Positions 1 to 6,150 of a DNA stretch of 7,473 bases are shown piece by piece (position 1 is the first letter of the stretch; the number at the start of each line of letters is the position of its first letter). Source of the stretch: Sodalis-like endosymbiont of Proechinophthirus fluctus (GTDB taxonomy: Bacteria > Pseudomonadota > Gammaproteobacteria > Enterobacterales > Enterobacteriaceae); assembly GCF_001602625.1 (NCBI RefSeq), contig NZ_LECR01000078.1:14269-21741 (forward strand), given 5' to 3'. Both the position numbers and the translations under genes were made by a program. A model generated the notes under the pieces. The model was not told the DNA's origin. It ran no database searches and saw nothing but the letters and a program-made list of their open reading frames with translations.

Positions 1-1
1 G

Positions 2-322
2 GTTACCGCCTGGGGGCCGCTGCGCTATGTGGTGCTGGCGCGGGAGCTGACCAAAACCTGGGAGTCCTTCCACGGCGCGCCCATCGGGGAGCTTCTGACC
101 TGGGTGCGGGAAGACGACATGCGCCGCCGCGGCGAAATGGTACTCGTCGTCGACGGCTATCGCGCGTCAGACGATGCGCTGCCGCCGGAGGCGCTGCGCA
201 CGTTATTACTGCTGCTGGCCGAATTGCCGCTGAAAAAAGCCGCGGCGCTGGCGGTGGAGATCCACGGTGTGAAAAAGAATGCGCTATACCGCTATGTCCT
301 CGAGCGGCAACAAAAAGCGTAA
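2..322 (+). CDS. rsmI: 16S rRNA 2'-O-ribose C1402 methyltransferase RsmI, C-terminal part
   Basis: RsmI is a cytoplasmic SAM-dependent methyltransferase that adds the 2'-O-methyl group to C1402 in the decoding centre of 16S rRNA. The window opens inside the gene and shows about the last 106 residues of a protein that is normally about 286 residues long. The frame is open from base 2 to a TAA at 320-322. It reads [20 protein letters not shown], then a G-A-P-x-G-E-L segment, then an [19 protein letters not shown] stretch near the C terminus, all of which I recognise as close to E. coli RsmI (YraL). There is no frameshift or stop, and codon use is GC-rich as expected for a gene under selection. 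The GTG at 29 is an internal valine codon, not a start. rnpB begins 75 bases downstream with its own promoter, and rsmI next to rnpB is a common arrangement in Enterobacterales. Whether the N-terminal part is intact cannot be seen here. Confidence 0.95.
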   Translation, partial: VTAWGPLRYVVLARELTKTWESFHGAPIGELLTWVREDDMRRRGEMVLVVDGYRASDDALPPEALRTLLLLLAELPLKKAAALAVEIHGVKKNALYRYVLERQQKA

Positions 323-361
323 CGCGACTCGGCGGCTTAATCCTTGGACTGCATATCGCGG

Positions 362-390
362 ATGACAAGCGCCGGGAAAGTGTCTATACT
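362..390 (+). promoter_or_regulatory. sigma-70 promoter of rnpB
   Basis: ATGACA at 362-367 matches the -35 consensus at five of six positions. TATACT at 385-390 is a good -10 box. The spacer is exactly 17 bases. The mature RNA begins at 398, seven bases after the -10, and the intervening CCGCCCA is a GC-rich discriminator of the kind seen at stringently controlled stable-RNA promoters, including E. coli rnpB. The promoter lies in the short gap after the rsmI stop codon. Transcription start and stringent control are inferred from position and sequence. Confidence 0.8.
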
Positions 391-397
391 CCGCCCA

Positions 398-772
<375 letters not shown>

Positions 773-782
773 TTGCGTTAAC

Positions 783-814
783 CCCGCGCCTCCACGCTGG
801 CGCGGGTTTTTTTT
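783..814 (+). terminator. Rho-independent terminator of rnpB
   Basis: An 8-bp all-GC stem, CCCGCGCC (783-790) with GGCGCGGG (799-806), closes an 8-base loop and is followed directly by eight T (807-814). It lies 10 bases after the mature 3' end of RNase P RNA, where the precursor is expected to end. Confidence 0.95.
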
Positions 815-837
815 GCCGTTTACGCCCACGGGCTTTA

Positions 838-1495
838 CTACTGCCGGTCGGTCGTTGCCGGCCAAAAATCAACAGTGTCTGCAACGGCGCTGTGGCTCGC
901 AATGTATCAGGGAGTGCTCATCATACTGGCCATACACCGATTGTAGATAAGCGCGCCGGCCGTTAAGTGTTACCGTCAGGCTCTTATCCCGCTGCCAGCG
1001 TCACCTGATGCACCTACGGTCTGATGCCGCAGACGTAGGCTCCCATGTTCCCCTTGTAGCGAGACCAGTAGAACATAGGCGGCTGAGGGTAGAATGAGCG
1101 ATTGCACGGCGGGATTATTCCGCGTGGGGCAGTCATCGAGTCACAGTTACGCGAATTAGTGGTAGCACGCCGATATTATGCTCACTGTAGCTAACGCTTG
1201 GGCTGGGCAGCCAGCATCAACGATTCGCCGGGGTGGCGAAGTGGATATCATGACCGTTACTATCGCAGTATTCAGCTTCGCCCTACAAGACGATATTCAA
1301 CACACCTACGGGATAGATCTGCAGCTAGAAGGTGGTGCTGACCGCCAGCACTTCCTGATCCAGCTCCAAGTACCAGAAGCGAGGCGTATTGCAAAAAGGC
1401 CGAATCGAAATAGTGGCCAAAAGAAAAGGTGTAGCGTGCCTACAACCATCCGAAGTCCTTTTAGCCATATTGTTGGCTATTCTACAAGTAATCAT
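838..1495 (-). pseudogene. yhaK: YhaK, pirin-like bicupin protein, broken
   Basis: These are remains of yhaK, whose intact product in E. coli is a cytosolic pirin-like bicupin of about 233 residues proposed to respond to redox or nitrosative stress. The start ATG at 1495-1493 begins MITCRIANN, like MITTRTARQ of YhaK. After a frameshift and an in-frame TAG the sequence reads ARYTFSFGHYFDSAFLQYAS, an almost exact family match. Further pieces in shifted frames are a LDQEVLA segment, a GEAEYCDS segment, SYSEHN near 1180-1200, NGRRAYLQSVYGQY near 920-960, and APLQTLLI near 870-885, which matches the family C terminus. The likely stop is TAG at 840-838. The remnant is 658 bases against about 702 expected, with material missing between the YLQS segment and the C terminus. 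It is divergent from yhaJ with 108 bases between their starts, the same arrangement as in E. coli. It encodes no functional protein. Confidence 0.85.
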
Positions 1496-1603
1496 GGCAT
1501 CATCTGTCTCCACATGGTCCGGATAAAGCGTAAGCGGCTGGACGGCGGATTGTTAGCAAGTTAATCTGGACGACATATACAAAATCCTGCATGAGAAGAT
1601 CCG

Positions 1604-2513
1604 ATGGCTAAAGACCGGATATTGACGCTAGAAGAGAAGCCATGCGGGTAATGGATGAGATCGATAGGCTCGGCAGCTGTGCCACTGCGGAGGATGAATT
1701 GGGGCGGGTGCCTTCAGTGCTAGCCATACTATGCAGAAATTCGAGGAGGAGCTGGATGTGGTCTTATTCGACCGGTTCGATCACCGCACAAAATACCAAT
1801 GTCGGCCGTATGTTGCTGGAAGCGGCGGATAAGCTTACCACCGATGCGTAGGCACTGGTGCGCGGGTGGGCAATCCATTTAACGCTGGTGATCGAAGCTC
1901 TAGTCCCCGCTGAAAAACTGTTTCCTTTGAAAGACAAGTTGGCGCACAAAGCCAGCACCTAGGTTTTCGTTACTGATGAAATTCTGACCGGCGCTCGGGA
2001 GTGTCTGGAACAAAGGTAGGCCGATATCGTCATCGCGCCGGATTTATATTTCCGCGCGTCGTCAGAAATCAATAGCCGCAAACTTTGCCGCTTGCTCAAT
2101 ATTTACGTCGCCAGCACCAAACCATCCAATCTACCAGGAACCGGAGTCGCTTGTCCCAAGTCACCCGAGCCAAATATCGTGGGATCGCCATTTCCAATAC
2201 TGCCCGCGAGCGGCCAGTGTTGAAGGTGCAATTGCTGGATAAACAGCAGCTCCTAACCGGTGAGCACGATAGCGGATAAACATAAAAACATAAGGCGTTG
2301 CTCACCGGATTCTGAGGTGGCGACGATGCCATACCCGATGATGAAGATATCGCCACCGGGCTGCTGGCGGGTGGTTAGAGCCCGGAATATAGCGCCGGCA
2401 GCGATGTCATCATGGCCTGGCGTCGAAATAGTATGGGCGAATCTAACTCGTAGTTCCTACGCGAAATTCCCAAATTGATTGGCCATCGTCTACTGCCGCA
2501 ATCCGGCGATTGA
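1604..2513 (+). pseudogene. yhaJ: LysR-family regulator YhaJ, broken
   Basis: YhaJ is a LysR-type transcription factor (N-terminal winged helix-turn-helix, C-terminal effector domain, about 298 residues). In E. coli it activates yqjF in response to 2,4-dinitrotoluene-type aromatics. The start ATG at 1604 gives MAKDRILTLEE, then a two-base insertion near 1637 shifts to RVMDEIDRLGS and DELGRVPS. Another shift gives the recognition-helix region MQKFEEELDVVLFDR, then NVGRMLLEAADKLTTDA. Here about seven codons of the family sequence between MLLE and LLEAADK are missing. In-frame TAG codons follow at 1849, 1960 and 2017. The effector domain is still readable as ADIVIAPD, FRASSEINSRKL, VTRAKYRGIAISNTARERPV and MPYPM. 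The final TGA at 2511-2513 follows a KLIGH segment and lies four bases from the yqjG stop on the other strand. Overall length is close to that of an intact gene, so decay is mostly by small indels and substitutions. Confidence 0.92.
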
Positions 2514-2517
2514 CGCG

Positions 2518-3524
2518 TCACGCCTCGCTGGCGTCTAAACGCTGCGAGCGGCCATGGAGTTTGCCGAGATCGAACTGTGGCCCGATAGAAATAATACCGT
2601 GCTGATTGAGAGTGGGATGACTGTGGAAATAATGGTGTCGAATGTGGGCGAAATCCACCGTTTCAGCAATACCAGGCAACTGATAAATATCGCGTAAAAC
2701 TCTAATCAGTTCAAATAGTCGCTCAGGCGATGACGATCGCATTTGAAGTGGGTGTGGTACACTGCATCAAAGCGGATAAGCGTAGTCAACAACTGTAAAT
2801 CCGCTTCGATCAGGCGGGGATCAGTCAGATAGTGATGCCAGCTGAGGATCTCATTAAGATGTGCCAAGGTCTAGAAAACTCCGTATGCGGCTTCATCGTA
2901 GGCCTCCTTGACAGGTGGTAAAGACGACTTTGTCAACGCTATTATTTCACCTGTGGGTGTAGACAACTGTTAATCTCGTCAATGGCGGTGCGCAGGTCAG
3001 GAGGATAATAATCGCCGGTCATCGTGCCGGCGCTGTCGAACGCGCTATTGAATATCCGCAGGATATTCGCCGATTCATTGCTGACAATGGTCTGTTGTTG
3101 CTTATCTACAGCACCGGCACCGTGACGCGGCAGCTTTAGCCGGGATCCACATGCAAATAGAGTTGATAAAGAAACGGTTTATTAAACAAAGGATCGCCGA
3201 TCGCCGGTAGCACCGAGAAAATCCCGGCTGAAGGCCCCGCTGTTCTCGAGCATCAGCGGATGGGTCACCGAGACGAGGAATAACTGGATAATCCTTTCAA
3301 TTGACGTACCAGAAGAGTGTAGTGCGCCCAATGAACAGGCAATGACACGTAAAATGGTAGCGGTCGGCTTCTTCGGCGAGAAATCTACAGAGCCCTTCAG
3401 GACCAGCGCTGCCGTCGGGCGTTATCCAGTTGCGGAACACTGACGATGAGCGATGAAAATATTCACCGATGGTGGAGGTATTGTGCTATTTTTCCTGCTA
3501 CTATCCTTCAACGAGTAACCCTAT
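2518..3524 (-). pseudogene. yqjG: Glutathionyl-hydroquinone reductase YqjG, broken
   Basis: YqjG is a cytosolic Xi-class glutathione transferase (about 328 residues) that uses a catalytic cysteine to reduce glutathionyl-hydroquinones. Nearly the whole gene is traceable. The start codon appears mutated: ATA at 3524-3522 followed by GLLVEG aligns with MGQLIDG. Within the next codons three stops occur, two of them at positions where the family has Trp (TGG to TAG). The frame then reads SSSVFRNWITPDGSAGP and a EEADRYHF segment. The catalytic C-P-W-A motif reads CLFI. After shifts come a PLMLEN segment, FLYQLYLHVDP, RVTVPVL, TIVSNESANILRIFNSAFDS, GDYYPPDLRTAIDEIN, LLTTLIRFDAVY and HFKCDRHRLSE. The last 74 codons (2742-2518) are open and include IYQLPGIAETVDFAHIRHHY and HGIISIGP. 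It converges on yhaJ. Stops, frameshifts, start loss and active-site loss all point to a dead gene. Confidence 0.93.
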
Positions 3525-3692
3525 TTTCACACTACTCTCAATATCATGCCGTTCTGTTTTTTGACTCCCCCTGAGGCCACCCCGTCCGGGAGAAAGTGCG
3601 GGGTGTCGGATTTTTTACCCACTTACTCCCTTCGCTCGCTTGGACCGACGGGCTTAGAGAGGTAGGCCCCTTGAGGTTCCCTCTTTCTAGTC
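3525..3692. other. Unassigned intergenic DNA where yqjF and yqjK are expected
   Basis: In E. coli, yqjK and yqjF (a DoxX-family membrane protein) lie between yqjE and yqjG. I translated this stretch in both directions and found nothing resembling DoxX or YqjK. It holds a terminator-like hairpin (listed separately) and perhaps the unrecognisable 5' part of the DJ-1/PfpI fragment that follows. yqjF appears to have been deleted or to have decayed beyond recognition. Confidence 0.5.
3578..3616 (+). terminator. Possible Rho-independent terminator
   Basis: CACCCCG (3578-3584) pairs with CGGGGTG (3599-3605) across a 14-base loop, and TTTTTT follows at 3611-3616. Five bases (TCGGA) separate the stem from the T run and the loop is large, so this is a weaker terminator than the rnpB one. 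There is no intact plus-strand gene upstream that it would serve; yhaJ ends more than 1 kb earlier. It may be a relic of a deleted gene or a chance fold. Confidence 0.35.
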
Positions 3693-3888
3693 GCTGGCAA
3701 GCCGATAGTATTAGTTTGCTACGCTCCTAGCGTATTGCATCACGTTAAGACCCTGGCGGAGAGTCGGCTGGTGGAGGGCGAGCATATCACGGTTTTTAGC
3801 AACACCGAGGGAAGCTAGCGTCGGATTGATCAAGGTTACGTCGTCTCTGATCTAAGATGAGATCAAGGATTTGAGCAGTCTTGTTTTT
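3693..3888 (+). pseudogene. Fragment of a DJ-1/PfpI-family (class I glutamine amidotransferase-like) protein
   Basis: Frame 3693-3815 reads AGKPIVLVCYAPSVLHHVKT followed by LVEGEHITVFSNTEGS, ending at TAG 3816-3818. After a frameshift at about 3819 it continues VGLIKV, a short gap with a TAA, and DEIKDL. This is the order seen in DJ-1/PfpI proteins of the Hsp31-like type: the nucleophile elbow A-(V/L)-C-H-x-P with the catalytic Cys, a LV-x-G-K-x-(I/V)-T-x-F-(S/T)-N-x-E-E stretch, and V-G-L-T-x-V-V-P-F-L-x-E-D-E-(I/L)-K. The Cys codon is TGC 3717-3719, and the following His of the family is Tyr here. Intact members are cytosolic and act as glyoxalase/deglycase-like, chaperone-like or stress-protective proteins; which activity this one had cannot be told. 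The N-terminal half and the extreme C terminus are missing, and the fragment abuts the yqjE remnant on the opposite strand. It is not at this position in E. coli. Confidence 0.7.
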
Positions 3889-4243
3889 TTACCGATTCCG
3901 CGTGCTTGCTGCGGCTTCTTCTTTTTTAATTTCATCCTGAATATTTTCAGAATGTTACGATCTACCTACAGCTCCCCTCGCGCGTGGAGCTATGTGACGA
4001 GGATTTTCGTGCATTGGCTAAGGTCAACTGCTCCGACGATTGACAGCAATAGTAGTATGCCGGTTGTGGTGGCGATCGCCGTCAGGCGGTATTGCGGATC
4101 GATAGCTAGGATCACCAATACTAACAGACTCATCAGACTAAACACGGCAAACATCAGCGTTGTACTAACCATCATAACCATATGAATAATTTTTTATTAT
4201 ATTCCTAAAGCCCCACTAAGTCCAGGCGTAGGCGAGTCTCTAC
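3889..4243 (-). pseudogene. yqjE: Inner-membrane protein YqjE, broken and lacking its N terminus
   Basis: YqjE is an inner-membrane protein of about 134 residues with two membrane helices, of unknown biochemical role, encoded after yqjD in the E. coli yqjA operon. The remnant starts inside the gene with VETRLRLDLVGL, an in-frame TAG, then EYNKKLF, aligning with VETRLRLAVVELEEEKANLF of E. coli. After a frameshift the segment 4181-3990 gives LMFAVFSLMSLLVLVILAID followed by PQYRLTAIA and a second hydrophobic helix (GILLLLSIVGAV). Another shift gives RKSSSHSS, then an acidic/basic tail ending DEIKKEEAAASTRNR at TAA 3891-3889. The tail's end point is inferred from its composition. About the first 30 codons are absent, replaced at the junction by the end of mzrA. 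The run 4181-3990 has no stop, but the gene as a whole is not functional. Confidence 0.88.
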
Positions 4244-4259
4244 CACAACCTAAGGCAAC

Positions 4260-4566
4260 CTAATCGCGTAACCCTTCCATCAGGTGACTTTGCAGCACTA
4301 AATTACGCCGCCTGTGCTTGTTCATGGGTGGTCCCAGACGAATAATCATACTGTTTTTGGCGGGGTAATGTTTTTCACGCAGATACCGCGATCTTTAAGT
4401 AGCTGATAGAGAAAAAACCAGCCGCCAGCGAACCCCGGCGTTCGCGGGCAACAGTGATTTACAGCATGCTGTCGTCGTGGCACAGTGTCCGCGACACAAA
4501 CACCGCCACCGCCAGAAAACCGAGACGAAAGCGCTTCGTACGGCCAAAACCTGATACTTTCATCAT
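4260..4566 (-). pseudogene. mzrA: EnvZ/OmpR modulator MzrA (YqjB), broken
   Basis: MzrA is a small bitopic inner-membrane protein that contacts EnvZ and links the Cpx envelope-stress response to EnvZ/OmpR. The ATG at 4566-4564 (or the next one, 4563-4561) overlaps the yqjA stop codon, which is the tight coupling expected for this operon. The first frame gives 35 residues with a basic start (GRTKRFRLG) and a short hydrophobic run (FLAVAVFV), then stops at TAA 4461-4459. Beyond this, in shifted frames, family features persist: AGFFLYQLLKDRGICVKNIT, then NSMIIRL, and an E-Q-A-Q-A-A segment followed by VLQSHL. The remnant ends around TAG 4262-4260, and yqjE sequence starts within about 20 bases. 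Identification rests on operon position plus the A-G-F-F-L-Y-Q-L-L and N-S-M-I-I-R-L segments. Confidence 0.8.
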
Positions 4567-5234
4567 TCTTTATCCGAATTGGTAAGCCGTTTATGGCGCC
4601 AGATGACCACCATTGAACTCAATAGCCCGATAGTCAAGAGCGCCAGCGGCAGCAGCATCAGGCACAGCATTAATACCTCTTCATAGCGCTGAAAAACTGG
4701 CGTTTTCTCGAGGATGAATCCGACTAGCATTAAGATAAAAACCCATAAAAAGGCGCTGATCCAATTGAAAAAATGAAAACGCGAACTTCCTAGGCCGGAC
4801 AAACCGGCTATAGTCGGTAGCAGCGTACGTACAAACGCGACAAACCGGCCGATAAGCAAAGCCGAAAGTCCATGGCGATGAAACATCCGGTACGCCCGCT
4901 GATGATAATATGCAGGTAGATGCGTTAGCCAGCTCTTGACCACCCGGTTATTCTCCAGCCATTTCCCCTGTATATAGCTAATCCAACTGCCCAAACTGGC
5001 GGCAGCGGTCAGAAGCAACAGCACCAGAGGAAAATTCAGTGTCCCTTTCGCAATCAGTACGCCGATCAATATCAATAAACTGTCACCGGGTAGAAAGGCG
5101 GCGGGCAGTAGGCCGTTCTCCAAAAAAAGGATAATAAACACCAGTAAATAAATGATCCAAACCAGACTAGGATCGGAAAGTGTTTCAAAATCCTGTTGCC
5201 ATAGTGCGTCAAAAAGTTCCTTAAATATATCCAT
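4563..5234 (-). CDS. yqjA: DedA-family inner-membrane protein YqjA
   Basis: The gene is intact: 223 codons from ATG 5234-5232 to TGA 4565-4563 (E. coli YqjA has 220 residues). YqjA is an inner-membrane DedA-family protein. In E. coli, with YghB, it supports cell division, Tat export, membrane potential and alkaline or drug tolerance, and DedA proteins are implicated in recycling undecaprenyl-phosphate carrier lipid. Visible landmarks are FLENGLLPAAFLPGDSLL at 37-54 (Glu39, Asp51) and a GRFVAFVRTLLPTIAGLSGL block at 129-148 (Arg130, Arg136). These four residues were reported as required for E. coli YqjA. Hydrophobic helices lie at about 26-38, 53-83, 158-175 and 187-212, and the C-terminal tail is basic then polar (RHKRLTNSDKE). 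A GAGAA at 5245-5241, six bases before the ATG, can serve as ribosome binding site. The stop overlaps the start of the mzrA pseudogene. I saw no CpxR-type GTAAA repeat upstream. It is the only complete protein gene in the window. Confidence 0.96.
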   Translation of the reverse strand: MDIFKELFDALWQQDFETLSDPSLVWIIYLLVFIILFLENGLLPAAFLPGDSLLILIGVLIAKGTLNFPLVLLLLTAAASLGSWISYIQGKWLENNRVVKSWLTHLPAYYHQRAYRMFHRHGLSALLIGRFVAFVRTLLPTIAGLSGLGSSRFHFFNWISAFLWVFILMLVGFILEKTPVFQRYEEVLMLCLMLLPLALLTIGLLSSMVVIWRHKRLTNSDKE

Positions 5235-6150
5235 TGTGTATTCTCAACCATTGACGGCATATCATCTACTGCTTGCCGACTAATCGGAACAGAGCAAGCG
5301 AACTCACGGTGTTAGATTTGGAACGCGAGCTTACGCTCCTATCAGCGGCAAACTGTGAGGCAAACGCTTCTCTATCCGCGCCGGCAAAACCTGTCCCTGC
5401 GTCTGAAGCGAGAGAAAAAACCGCGTGTAGAACGGCTAAAGTGTACAAAAAATATCCATACTGTAACAAAATCAACTCCATTGAGACAGTGAAAAATATA
5501 GCCGAAAATATCCTAAGATGGACGATATTAATGAGAATGCCAGTGCTATCAGTTTTAAATCAGCTGACATAAAATCACGCTTACCGATTTTAAACGCCGA
5601 CGCTGCCCGGACTCTTGCGCTACAAAATAGCGGTGGCAAGTCTTTATTGACGCAAAACGGCAGCGCCCTTCATAGGGCGTGAAAATGAGTCTAAAGTGGC
5701 GACCAGCACGACAGGGAATGGGTGGAGGGTGGCAAGCGTTGCCGAACAAAAGAGAGCGTGTTTAGCCGGAAAAAGGGTCCCGTCGGTTAGCGGGCAAAAA
5801 TGGCTATTTGTGGCACTATACGATAATTAAATAGCATAAAAAACCAGTGGTAAAGATATTTATGCCGGTAGACTTCCTTACATTGCAGATAGTTCACACT
5901 ATAGCTATCCTGCACGCGTGCTCTAATCCCTTACGCATAGTGATGATAATTCCGTGCTTCGTTTCTCATCAGGCTGATTTTGCCCTGGTGACCAGCGTGC
6001 ATTTTTATTCTTTTAAAAAAGTATTGGTAATTATATATTCTAATTAATTAGAATATATATTGTAAATTTTCCAATTTTTGAGATGGATAGCGTAAGGTTA
6101 TTCCTTAAACCTTCAATCAGTTGGGTGAAGGCAATTCTCACCATTTTTAG
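5235..6150. other. 0.9 kb region without a recognisable gene
   Basis: In E. coli, exuR lies upstream of yqjA; I see no trace of it here on either strand. The first 340 bases happen to be open in two directions (plus 5273-5572, minus 5481-5266), but neither translation resembles a family I know and neither has a good ribosome binding site. A 54-codon plus-strand frame at 5518-5682 starts MDDINENASAISF and also lacks a clear ribosome binding site. A hairpin, GCGCCCT (5663-5669) with AGGGCGT (5674-5680) closing a TCAT loop, lies at its end. Around 5850-5930 the plus strand reads GKDIYAGRLPYIADSSHYSY, which could be a gene scrap I cannot name. From about 5820 onward the DNA turns AT-rich. The region is best read as a decayed, unassigned spacer. 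Confidence 0.6.
6032..6059. repeat. 28-bp perfect AT-rich palindrome
   Basis: The palindrome is centred on TAATTAATTA (6041-6050), with arms TATATATTC (6032-6040) and GAATATATA (6051-6059), so all 14 base pairs match with no loop. Every base except one G and one C is A or T. It sits in AT-rich DNA about 90 bases before the first identifiable codons of the DUF969 remnant. It could be a protein-binding dyad, a cruciform-prone site or a weak hairpin; there is no T run of terminator type after it. No function is shown. Confidence 0.8.

Noticed and set aside
3..368. 121-codon minus-strand frame opposite rsmI
   Set aside because: Antisense of a conserved coding sequence, rich in Arg, Pro and Ala as GC-rich shadows are.
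3820..3885. Minus-strand similarity to YqjK (a Q-R-R-R-N-L segment)
   Set aside because: The alignment is weak and needs gaps, and the same bases on the plus strand give a clearly better DJ-1/PfpI match (VGLIKV then DEIKDL).
3871..4185. 104-codon plus-strand frame
   Set aside because: It lies opposite the YqjE remnant, whose minus-strand translation is a clear family match.
5266..5481. Minus-strand 71-codon frame with a signal-peptide-like start, just upstream of yqjA
   Set aside because: There is a hydrophobic stretch but no ribosome binding site, no family resemblance and a competing plus-strand frame over the same bases; not enough to call a gene.
5663..5680. Hairpin considered as a terminator
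   Set aside because: A 7-bp stem with a 4-base loop is present, but no T run follows on either strand closely enough.
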